A stretch of DNA of 64,000 nt. It comes from Adiantum capillus-veneris (Eukaryota; Streptophyta; Polypodiopsida; Polypodiales; Pteridaceae). Positions 32,438-42,474 of this stretch are shown piece after piece (the first letter of the stretch is position 1; each line of letters begins with the position of its first letter). The stretch covers positions 83,053,881 through 83,117,880 of the forward strand of contig CM043957.1 of the NCBI GenBank assembly GCA_014529385.2, given 5' to 3'. The position numbers and the translations under genes were made by a program. The notes beneath the pieces were generated by a model. The model was not told the DNA's origin. It saw nothing but the letters and a program-made list of their open reading frames with translations, and searched no databases.

Positions 32438-33300
32438 TTACTCTAGGAAATCATTGTAAGCATTGACAAGGTTTAGGTTATCCTTTAATTGTATGCCTTG
32501 CATCCATCTAGCATCTTCAAAAGGATAACTTTTAAACTTGATAAGATATCGTCGGATAGTCTTACCACCTCTCAATACCTTGTCTTCATGTCGGAGAATG
32601 GACTCGGGCTGCAACACCTCTTCTTGGTCCTTGATTTCCGATGGGTCTTCAATGGTTGATTCTTGAGGTGGCTGTCCTTTGTAAGGCTTTAGTAGGCTCA
32701 CATGGAAAGCATTGTGTATGAGCCAATGGTTGGGCAACTTGAGTTGATTGATTGGCCGAATAATTTGATAGTGGCCATAGTACCTCTTTGCTAACTTAGC
32801 ATAGTACTTTTGGTGTCCCATAGGATTCTTGCCCGTCGTGTGCCTTAATTGAGCCTTAGGAAACATAAACAAGACCCAATCATTTTGAGTAATGGCTAGG
32901 GCTCTTCTGTGCTTATCAACAATAGCCTTTTGCCTTTGCTGAGAGATGGATATAGCATCCTTAATCTTTTAAAAAGATTCTTGCAGGTCTCGGCTATATT
33001 CATCTGCAACAAAGATCTTCCCATGTACCTTGAGTAGCAGGGGACTTTTTTATCTTCCCTCCATCACCTCAGAAGGTGCTTTTCCCGTGGAAATATGTAC
33101 AGTGTTATTGTAAGCATACTCCACTAAAGGTAAGTACTTGTGTCATTGGGACTTTTGATCTACTTTTGTGACATAAGATTATAGTAGATCAAGAATTGTT
33201 AGGTTAGCTGTTTCACTTTGGCCATCCATTTGGGGATGATAGACTGAAGAGAAGTTTAGCCTTGTACCTAAATTCTCAAATAGTCCCTTCTAGAAATTAC
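32438..33300 (-). pseudogene. G1 copy d integrase end and chromodomain-like tail
   Basis: Frame 32,872-32,438: MFPKAQLRHTTGKNPMGHQK, YGHYQIIRPINQLKLPNHWL, HNAFHVSLLKPYKGQPP, then ILRHEDKVLRGGKTIRRYLI, FKSYPFEDARWMQG, the clearest copy of the chromodomain-like end (compare 'vkWkgYp.edatWe'). Upstream (33,300-32,880) the linker KSPLLLKVHGKI can be read with stops. Confidence 0.8.
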
Positions 33301-33710
33301 TAGTCATTCTAGGATCTGTATCCGACACTATGGACATTGGCAAGCCGTGGTACTTGAAGATTTGCCATTTGATGGGCCTTAATAGTCTTTTTGACAGGTA
33401 TGAAATGTGAACCTGTCTACTATCGTTCATATTCCAGTATTCCCATGGATAGACTTGGGCAATCCAAAGATAAAATCCATGGATATGCTCTCCCATGGTG
33501 AATTAGGAATTGTCAAAGGTTGAAGCAGCCCAGGTTGCTTCCCTCTATCAAACTTCGTCTTTTGGCATACCACACATTTTGAAACATACTCTTGTATGTT
33601 TGTTTTCATGGCAGGACAATAGAAGTATGTTTCTATCCCTTTTAGGTAGACTAAATCCCTCTGTGCCCCGCATAAGGAGGAGCATGAGATTCATACATTA
33701 CTTTCTCATG
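33290..33710 (-). pseudogene. G1 copy d integrase zinc domain and core, broken
   Basis: NIQEYVSKCVVCQKTKFDRG (second half of HHCC), then SISMDFIFGLPKSIHGNTGI ending in a stop, then KYHGLPMSIVSDTDPRMTSN in another frame. First and second core aspartates are readable; the shift between them and others downstream inactivate it. Confidence 0.8.
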
Positions 33711-34900
33711 TCATGAGGTAGTAATGCAAAGTCTATTGCCATAGAGAAGGTAACCATCTTGTAAGGTTAATGGTTCTTCCTTCTTCCCTAGTGCAAGGGT
33801 TGAAATCACATCTCTAAAATTGGGATTGATAGCGAACTCATCTATCATAGAAGATAGATCATTGTGAGTTGCTATGGATACCTCATTCACTCTTGGTCGT
33901 CTTGAGAGTGCATCGTCCACTTGATTATGCTTGCCAACAACGTGAGCAATATGAAAATGAAATTGAGAAAGGAAAGTTGCCCACCTCAGTTGTTTGTTGG
34001 AGAGCTTGGTCTGCGTCATGAAGTACTTAAGGCTTTGGTGATACGTTCGCAGAATGAAAGGAGTCCCCAATAAATAGTGCTTCCACAAGTCTAGAGCATG
34101 TAGAACTGCTAAGAGTTCCTTCTCATATATCCCTAGAGCTTGCTCAACAAGGTCGATGAGCATTTGAATTTCATAGGCTAAGGCGTGCCCTTCTTGAAGC
34201 AAAACTACTCCAAGGCAATCACCACAGACGTCACATTGGACCTCAAATGGCTTTGAGAGATGTGACAGTGTAAGCACAGGTTGAGAGATAAGCTTTTCAA
34301 AAGCATTGTTCTCCTTGGTGGACCATATATACCTAACATTTTTCTTTGTTAGGTCATGTAATGGTCCCGCAATTTGTGAGAACTTTTCTATGAAGAGTCT
34401 ATAGTATGCACACATACCTATAAAGCTTCTTAGTTCATGTAGATTCCTTGGATTAGGCCGTCCTTTTATTACCTCTAACTTTGATCGATCCATTTGGATG
34501 CCATCTTGAGAGATACTATGACCTAAATACTGAATCTCTTGTAAGAAAAATTCACTTTTCTTTCGATTAATATAAAGTTTGTTCTCTCGTAAAACTTGAA
34601 ATATTACCTAGAGGTGTTGCTTGTGTTCGTCTAATGAATTAGAGTAGATGATTATATCATTAAAGAACACTCCAGTAAAGGTTCGGTGAGGCCTGAATAG
34701 CTTCTCCATCAAGCGGTTAAATGTGGTTGGTGAATTGGTCAAGCCAAAAGACATGACAATGTACTCGTAAAGACATAATGTAGTGCAAAATGCGGTCTTT
34801 ACAATGTCTTGATCAACTATCCTTATTTGATGGTAGCCATGTTTTAGGTCAATCCTACTGAAGTAGGTCGACCCCTGTAGCTTATCAAATAGGTCTTCTA
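33711..34900 (-). pseudogene. G1 copy d RT C-part and RNase H
   Basis: Frame 34,493-33,711 (260 codons) has LRSFIGMCAYYRLFIEKFSQ, FEVQCDVCGDCLGVVLLQEG, KELLAVLHALDLWKHYLL, the connection and RNase H, with RTYHQSLKYF where copy b has RTDHQS (D to Y). Upstream, the RT catalytic box near 34,670 reads VFFNDIIIYSN, with the first Asp of FFDD changed to Asn. Confidence 0.85.
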
Positions 34901-36517
34901 CCTGTGGAAAGAGAAACCTATTCTTGATAGTGATCCGATTGCTCTATAGTCGACACACATACAATATGTGCCATCTTTCTTTTGCACTAATAACACTGGT
35001 GAACAAAATGGAGATGAGCTAGGCCTAACCATGCCTTTCTCAACCAACTCATGCACTTGTCGCATAATCTCCTCTTGTTGAGCTTGAGAAACTTGATAAG
35101 GAGGTTTATTAGGCAGTGAGCTTCCTAGAAGAAGTTCAATTGCATGGTCGTCATTCCCTCGTTTGGGAGGTAGCTCACAAGGGATGTCGTCAATAAAGAC
35201 ATCTTGGAATCCCTTGAGGAACTTGGATAACTCTAACTCCTTTTTATTGGTTATATCTTCTTTTGCTAAAACATTAGGTTCATTTTGAGAATCTTTAACA
35301 AAAATCATGTACGCGGAAATAGAGCTCTTTATTGACTTATTGAAAGCTTGCTTCTGTACAATGGGTATAGTACTACAAAACTCCTTAGCATCTATGTACA
35401 TATCTTTTCCCCTGAACCTAAAGTAGATTTTCCTTTCAAGGAATTTAACATTGGCAGCCATGCAATCAAACCATGGTGCCCCTAGGATTACATCCTCATG
35501 CTTGAGAGGAGAGATGAATAAATCCTCCTTGTCCACATAGCTTTGGACATGGAGACTGAATTTTCCAATTAAGGGAGTGACTGAGGCTTCTTGCCCCTTG
35601 AAAGCACCATCGACAGGTAGGACATCTCCCATCTCATAGGCTTGGATGCCTAGTTTGGTGGCCAACTGTGTGGATATGAAATTGTGAGTAGAACGAGGGT
35701 CAAAGAGAATGAAAGCATCATGTTCTCTTACCTTTCCCCAAGCATGACATAGAGGAGATCCTTTGTGATGAGCATGATCTTCTTCTTGAATTTCAACCAA
35801 GGTAGCTGTAGGAGGCTCATTACGTGTATTCTTGTGGGTGCAAGCATGATAGGCATGCCCTTGCTCCTCGCACTTGAAACAACGGTTATCTCTTTGATAA
35901 CGCTCTAGCTCTTCAGGAGAGAGTTTATTCTTGCCTTTATGAAATCCCTTCTCCTTGGCTTTGTTGTTGTTGGCGTTGCCTTTGGGAGACTTTTGGATGT
36001 TGTCCTTCCCCTTAGGCTCATTACGGTCCTTGTTTTCCATGGGCTTAGGATTTATCTTAGCCCCTTGTTGGAAGTTGATTCTTGAAGCCACCATAGTATG
36101 GTGTATGACCGCATATATGGTGCGTGGCCTTTGAGAGTTAACATACTCCGCCATATCCTCAGATAAACCCGCATAAAATTGTTGTTTTTGCTGTCCAAAA
36201 TCCATCTTTTTGCAGACAGTGGCTTTGAGATGTAAATCCCAAAACTTGTCTACATATTTAAGAATAAATTCGTAGGGAGAGAGCTTCAAGCTTTTCCATT
36301 CGGTGAGTACTTTGTCTTTGGCATCGATAGCCAAAAAGTGCTTCATGATGGAAGCTCTTAAAGCTTTCCACGTTTGTGGAGCTTCACCGTTTGCTCGTAG
36401 GCTAGACCACCATTTTCTAGTGGACTTTTGAAAATGCATAGCTACATGACATAGCTTAGAGGACTCCGTGAAGCCCTCATCTCCAAACGCCGCATCGAAT
36501 TGTTGGATAAAGGCCAA
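34898..36517 (-). pseudogene. G1 copy d Gag core, zinc knuckle, protease and RT entry
   Basis: 539-codon frame, the longest Gag of the G1 copies. Gag core: VAMHFQKSTRKWWSSLRANG, KDKVLTEWKSLKLSPYEF, KYVDKFWDLHLKATVCKK. Zinc knuckle CFKCEEQGHAYHAC is intact (C-X2-C-X4-H-X4-C). Protease AFILFDPRSTHNFISTQLAT has DPR in place of D(S/T)G. Then [33 protein letters not shown], after which a frameshift ends it. Confidence 0.85.
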
Positions 36518-37207
36518 GACTTTGTCCGTAGCACCAAAGGTGCCATCGTAGGTAAGGAAAGAGATGTTCTTTCCTCCCTCTTTGAACTTTTTGAGCTTGG
36601 AAGACCTCTTCTAGGTGACATAGGATTTCCTATGGCCTCTTCTTTTAGGTGGTTCGAGAGCTTCACCATCACTTTGTTTAGAAGAGGAAGAGTATGAAGA
36701 GGATGGAGAAGAGGGTGACCTCTAATTTCTCGCCTTTTTCTCCCCTTGTTTCTCCTTTTCTGCACCATCACTTTCTTTGAAAGAGGAAGAGGATGAGGAA
36801 GATGGAGAAGAGGGTGACCTCTTTCTCGCCTTTTTCTTCTCTTGTTTTCTCTCTTCCCGCTCTGAATTATGGTGAAGAGGTGTATGCGATGGTATTCTCC
36901 ATTTAAGGGGTGTTGGAGAGAGTTTTGCCCACTGTCTTCGTGGAACCATCTCTGCCAAGGTGGCAAGCGAATCACTTCTTTCTCATTCTTTAGGTGGGGG
37001 CTCTATTGTTGAAACTTGGGTTCTCCTTTGGGAAGGAGATGCCTCATCGAGTAGTAAGTTTTGAGCCCTTCATACGGATCCTCCTCTTCTTTCCTTATTG
37101 AAGAGAGTCCTCTTTTGGAAGTCTCACCAGGAGCCTTCCTAGGTACTCTCTCTTCTTGGTGTGGAGTTTGGAGAATACAATGGGTGCGCAATTGCTGTAG
37201 CACTTCA
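36518..37207 (-). pseudogene. G1 copy d Gag N-terminal region with imperfect tandem repeat
   Basis: Short frames 36,975-36,442 and 37,203-37,003 cover the Ser/Arg/Glu-rich leader of Gag (EEDPYEGLKTYYS, then KKVMVQKRRNKGRKRRE). An imperfect tandem repeat of about 100 bp (36,663-36,858) with CACCATCACTTT..GATGGAGAAGAGGGTGACCTC in each unit lies here. The N-terminal codon context near 37,203 lacks ATG. Confidence 0.65.
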
Positions 37208-38571
37208 GTGCTCCATGTAAATCTGGTCCTCAGCTATGGAAGTCTTAAGATGTAGCTCCATAAAGGCTTTGTATTATAGCTTCTCCCATCAAAGGAGACT
37301 TTTGTACGATACAGTTATTGTGTTCCTTGACAAAATGAGTTGGTGCAATGAAGATGGAAGCTTCATACACCAAATTATGCTTGGAAAATACCTAGTGTCC
37401 CTAGCATGCGTCCCAAGACCTCACATACCTTCAAAAATGGTGAGAGCTAGTAGGGAATGAGGATGATTGAGAGAAAGAAGATGTATTTTATGAGAAGTAG
37501 TATTCTCCTCACATAATCACTCTAATATCATAGCTTAGCTTAGTAATTAGCATGGTAAAGGAGATGAGCATGCCATTGAAGCTTGGCGCTTGGTTGGATT
37601 TGCATTCCATAGCCAAGAGTTGTTGGTGTAGGCCTCTATTTCTCAATCCTTGGAGAAGGAGATGGAGTTCTTCTTGAACACATGAGTTGTGTGTGTGTGT
37701 GTGTGTGTAGCAATGTGTTAGACAAAAATGCTAACTCTCTCTCTACTCGGTCGACCCCTCTTCCAAAATGCTATTGCTGGCTTCCCATTGGCTCTTGCAA
37801 AGCTTAGCCAATCACAAATTAAAAGAATAATTGCTAGCCTTGTGACACGTGTCCCCCTTTCCCCTTTTGTGAGAGCTTTAGGTTATTAAAATAATTTATT
37901 AAACTCTCATTGGACCTTTTAGTCTTTTGGCCAATAGGAATCAAGCAAGCCATTGGGCTGTTGGATCCTCATTGGACCCCTTGGTAGACTGTCCAATAGT
38001 CTTCTAGAGAGATTAATTTCTATTGGTTCTTTATCAAGTACTTTAAAATTAATTAGACTAATTTTATTCTAGCCTAATTCTCATTGGTCCACCTCTATGG
38101 CTATCTGATAGGATTTGAGGGAAGATCAGCTGGTGGGCTAGGAGTCTGCCATGTGTCTAGTATTGCCTTTGGGGGAAGCTTTGGAGTGTGTGTGTGTGTT
38201 TCTCTCTCCTCCCTTACTCTTAGGGTTCGCCCCCTCCTTGGTAGGGATGTGGGAATACTTTTTGGTCTTCCCATGACCATCCAATATTTCTCAACTTATG
38301 GCCATTGAATCATTTAATTAAGTTTTGGAACTTTAGCCTATGGAAGTATTAATGAAGCTAAACCTTAGGTCTTTAAAGCTCCATTAATGCACATTTCTCT
38401 TTTGCAAACTGTCCCCCTTTGGATCCCTATTTTCCCTCCTTTGGATCCTTGCTGAGATCGGTCTAGCAGCCTTACCAATATTCTAGCTTTTACTCCCCTG
38501 GTACCTCCCCATATTAAATGATCAGTTTAACATGAGAAAATAATTTGAATTAGATATTAGTTTTTATGACA
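37208..38571 (-). repeat. 5' LTR of G1 copy d
   Basis: On the - strand starts TGTCATAAAAACTAATATC at 38,571. Matches the other G1 LTRs loosely (TTGGTTGGATTTGCATTCCA, GAAGATGGAAGCTTCATAC blocks), with a TG microsatellite at 37,688-37,708. At 37,208-37,240 the + strand carries GCTCCATGTAAATCTGGTCC, which is the reverse of the expected LTR strand, so a small scrap is inverted there. Confidence 0.75.
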
Positions 38572-38602
38572 CAAGCAGTTGTATGTACATACGGTAGTGA
38601 TA

Positions 38603-38674
<72 letters not shown>

Positions 38675-39400
38675 TTTTTGGATGGTAGCATCAGAATCTA
38701 CAAGCAACCAATCAACTTGCATGAAGTACAATATGTCCAACTTGGACCAGGATTTCAAGTGAGTTTGGGAATGGAAGGTGTAGCCTTATTGTTGAGCATA
38801 TAGTTGCTGCCAAGCATCTGCCATGCTATGTCTAGTGACAAGAGCTTTCTAAGCAGCTACCTCCAATTTGGGAAAAATTGAATTTGGAGTAGTAGTGTCC
38901 TCCATAGAAAACACCATATTGAAGTCCCCTCCAAGAATTCCACCTTGCCAAGGTATTTCCTCAAGCCAGTTCCATAAGAGATGCTCTCCTTAGGGCTGTT
39001 AGCAACCTAAGTATTTACCATCATAAGTGATCCCCATTCGGTATCAAGTAGAAATATAGAACATCTACTAGACTCATGGTCTAATATCTTGAGGGTAGTT
39101 TTAATGTAAGTAAGCACACCGGAGTAATCTTTGGCCTTGCCACCAAACAAACGTGAGTACTCTCTATAATGAGTACATTGAACAACTCTAGAGTGTAGCT
39201 TATGTTCTTGAACCATACAAACATCCAAAGATAGAAATAGAATCCACTTATTAAGATTGTACATTCTAGTAGGGTCATTAAGACCTTTTGCATTATATGT
39301 AGCTATATTCATAAGACTTATTGGGTAGAGTGAACAATTTGGGTGTCTCACTATCCACTTCATTCATGTGTACGTCTATGTGAAGGCCCTCATTGCCTTG
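38572..39400 (-). pseudogene. LINE endonuclease, possibly the 5' part of LINE B
   Basis: On the - strand from 39,363: ISLMNIATYNAKGLNDPTRM, then DVCMVQEHKLHS, the N-terminal EEP endonuclease block with Asn and the catalytic Glu in QEHKL. After stops near 39,007, GGILGGDFNMVFSMEDTTTP keeps GDFNMV, then GYTFHSQTHLKSWSKLDILY. It breaks off in a (GA)n tract at 38,615-38,670, next to gypsy copy d. Confidence 0.8.
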
Positions 39401-39980
39401 AGGAGGTCCAACATCTGCACCTGAAGGTCCCTTTTTAGCTGAATCATGAGTGTTGATGATTTGGTCGATGGTTGCCAGGGAGTCAGGGGGGAGATCCTCC
39501 ATTAGAGCCTCATAGTAATTGGGGGAATTATATCCTGAAGAAAAGTTTTGCTTTTAAGGTCTTCTAACTGGAGAGTACCCATCATGATCCACCTGCCTCT
39601 TTCCTTTGTCCACTACACCTTTACGATTAGACAAAGTGGAAGGTCCAACTGAGGATGGGGGAGCACCTTTACTGAAGATCTGCTTGCTTGTAGGTTTAGG
39701 AGGGGGAGTTCTAGCAGAGCCAAGAAATCTAGCATAGGAGGTTTGCCAAAAAGTTGTTCTTTAGGAACCATAGTCCTGCTACCGGGGTATGAGGGAATTA
39801 TCTTAGTTGTTGAGTGAACCAGTGTTGGATAACTTTTGGAGAAGTGTCCAAGATGACCATAATGAAAGAACGACCCTGCTAGCTTACCCCATTTCAGATA
39901 TATCACCAATTTGCCAAATGCTGGTAGCACGATTTCAAGGGTCCTTGGGAACTTCTTCTCAGTTTGCCACATGACACAAG
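39400..39980 (-). pseudogene. LINE ORF1-like Gag remnant
   Basis: Frames 39,972-39,613 and 39,502-39,293. YLKWGKLAGSFFHYGHLGHF, SKSYPTL has the spacing of a CCHC knuckle whose cysteines became F, Y and S (expected C-X2-C-G-H-x-G-H-x4-C). It lies directly upstream of the endonuclease on the same strand, the ORF1-ORF2 order of plant LINEs. Confidence 0.65.
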
Positions 39981-40168
39981 ATCAGTTTTGATTCTGACAA
40001 TGAAGGTCTAGAATATAGTATGGATTGACATAACATAAAAAAGAAAAAAGATTTTCATTCTAGAATTATGGTGGAATTCCTTTCAAGACTTTATGTGGTT
40101 AATTGCATGTCATAAGCAAAAATGATTCTTTGGAACTAACCTTTGTGTGGTTCTAGCATTTAGAGACT

Positions 40169-41140
40169 ATGACACGCTATACCTTTGAGGATATCCCAAT
40201 CTTCTTTGGGAATTTAGAAGAAGATGTTGATGATTTTGTTGTTGATTTTAGAATGGTTTGCCATATCCTTGGCAAAAGGGATGACATTGAAAAAGGGATT
40301 TTTCTGTTGCTATGCCTTAGGGGCAACACTGAGCAATGGTTTTGGAGTATGTCTTCTCAGATTTAAGAGGAATATTCCCAAATTTCCAAATCTTTGAAAA
40401 CCAGATTCTCTAAAGTTCCAACATCGGAGAAAGCATGGGCTTCATTGAGGAGACTTCAACAAACATGGCCACAGACTACTATGCTTATGAGGAGGATTTT
40501 TCCCGTCAATGGGAAAGATGTGGATTTAATCCTACATTTCTAGATTATGTAAAAATGGATCAATTTATTTCGGATTTGTCTCCTTTCCTAAAGACTAATG
40601 TTACATGTAGTGGATCCTCTACCTTTGAAGAAGTAGTCACTATTGCCCGAAGGAAGTTTCACAAGTACTTCTACATCAAAATGGTCTCCATCATGAGGGA
40701 AGAACCAACCATCAAGAAAGTGTTTCAATAAAGGAATCATATCCTTTATCGTATTTGTTTCCTTCTGCTCTGAACAATATTGAGGATGATGTTTACATGC
40801 CAACTAATGAGATTAAAGTGCTAAAGTGTGTGATAGAGATTCAAATGTGGCATCTCTTTTCCCTACATTTATCACAAACCTGCAACAATCGACACAAGAT
40901 ATCTTGCATGGCATTGTGGATGATTGAATAATGGATATCTCCAACCTTTTGGAGGACCAATTTCTAGTCAGAGTAGAGGAAGATTTTGTGCACTATGACT
41001 CTATGGAGAGTGAAGACCTTAAAAGTAACTTTGATCCTAGGGAAAGTTCTCATGAGAGTGTGTATTGTTTAAAAGAAGAGAGTGAAGAAGAAGAGAAAAT
41101 CATAGGTGGGGAGATCATGGACTAAATTGATCATAGAGCA
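40169..41140 (+). pseudogene. Gag-only retroelement, Gag core
   Basis: From ATG 40,169: MTRYTFEDIPIFFGNLEEDV, then FRMVCHILGKRDDIEKGIFL, LRGNTEQWFWSM, the Retrotrans_gag pattern (f.G......w.......~L.G.A..Wf..l). After a stop at 40,364 it continues at 40,435-40,731 in another frame with LDYVKMDQFISDLSPFLKTN and STFEEVVTIARRKFHKYF. Further frame 40,931-41,125 is very acidic (SEDLKSNFDPRESSHESV, EEESEEEEK). No protease, RT or integrase motif is found to the right, so the body resembles a gag-only non-autonomous element. Confidence 0.65.
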
Positions 41141-41259
41141 AAGAATGTGGACATGGACTACCTACTCCAAAACATAGTGGAAGAGTGTAAAGCGTATTCA
41201 TGTGAGGATGATCTTCAAGAAGTGTGTGAGGACGTCAAAGGCTTTGGTACGACCCATGT

Positions 41260-42450
41260 GTGCTAACCATGGAAGGCCCTACCATACAAGAAGCCAAGGA
41301 TTTCACAAGTTTAGAAAGTAATCCATCAACTTTTAAGTCAGTACAATGTCAGAAGTTTCAACCTTGTCAAGCGGGGGGCTTAGAAGTGGATGGCGAATAT
41401 GGGAGAGTAGCAAAAAATAGGATCATAAATGGAAACTATCAAAAGGGTATTATTCTCTCAAATGATGTATTAGTGGGTGGCTGTTCATTCATGGAACAAT
41501 CTCCTAGTAGGAAAATCCAACCTTTTGAATCTCCAACCAACTTAACATTGGGTTTCATCTCTTCACAGTCAATATCTCCTCTCTTTAAATATGCCTTTCA
41601 TCCTAGGCATCATACCCTCTTAAGTTTTGGAGAACATGAATATGCCTTTCATCCTAGACATCATACCCTCTTAAGTTTTGGAGAACATGAATACTTGGTG
41701 GTTCATAGCAGATGTTTTCAAACCTTCTACATTTGGTTCTTTGGTGCTGTATGGAGGTCTCACATTGTGATGCTTTTGGTCTCCTTCATACATGGAAAAC
41801 TTGCAGATTAATTAGGTCCTTGTCAAAATCTATTCTCTTCCAAGGTGTTGGAAGCAATAGAAACCTTGGTCTATTATCTACTTATATGGTAAACTTCTTA
41901 CAAAACCTTTTTACACCAATTCGAGGCATGGATCAAGATCTTCTAAGTTATGAAGGTCATGGAATTCTTGACTTGATGAGCCTACTTAGGTTGAATAACT
42001 TTTATGAGATAGAGGTCAGAGATATGGTCATACAAGCTCTTGAAGATTATAGCAGATACATCAACTTTACCAAGGAGAAAGAGTGACCTATCTTTTATAT
42101 CACATTCATAGTGGTCGAAGCAATGATGGAAAACAATATGAGCTACAAGTTTCTTCAACCAAATTCAGTAAGTGATTCCATACCATACATCTTTCTCTGG
42201 GAAACAAACTGCAAGATCTTTGATCCTGCAGGCGATCATGAAATTCTTTTAATGGAGGCGGTTTACTCAATCACTTCATTGCATCATGCTATTGGTTTGG
42301 AGACAATCTTTCATAGTGCACAAGGTTTTCTAATGATACAACACATGTGCTTCAAGAAATATAAAAGCAGACAAAGATAGACATGACAAGCCTCAAAAGA
42401 TGTCTCTTTGTGGCTTAATCAATTGGATAAATGGTACATGAATGTACCAT
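41260..42450 (+). pseudogene. Unrecognised downstream frames of the gag-only element
   Basis: Frames 41,260-41,811, 41,712-42,086 and 42,111-42,380 overlap or follow each other on the + strand. I recognise no domain. The first contains a 51-bp tandem duplication (41,590 and 41,641) repeating AFHPRHHTLLSFGEHEY. They may be pieces of one former protein broken by shifts, or chance. Confidence 0.4.
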
Positions 42451-42470
42451 GGGGGGGGGGGGGGGGGGGG
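42451..42470 (+). other. (G)20 tract, probable polypurine tract
   Basis: Twenty consecutive G, four bases before TGATAGCC, the proposed start of the family A LTR. Preceded by a short perfect hairpin (TGGTACAT-GA-ATGTACCA, 42,432-42,449). Confidence 0.55.
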
Positions 42471-42474
42471 CTAA

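Larger units (their letters stand above)
32421..38571 (-). mobile_element. Ty3/gypsy family G1 copy d, 3' end missing
   Basis: On the - strand: 5' LTR (38,571 down to about 37,210), gag, protease, RT, RNase H, integrase, chromodomain-like tail, ending at 32,421 without its 3' LTR. The LTR is the most diverged of the G1 copies. Coordinates of the inner LTR end are blurred by a reversed scrap of LTR. Confidence 0.85.

Noticed and set aside
23111-38571. Gypsy copies c and d as a single element with terminal duplications
   Set aside because: They face opposite ways, flanks GAGAG and CAAGC do not match, and the inner junction shows two truncations.
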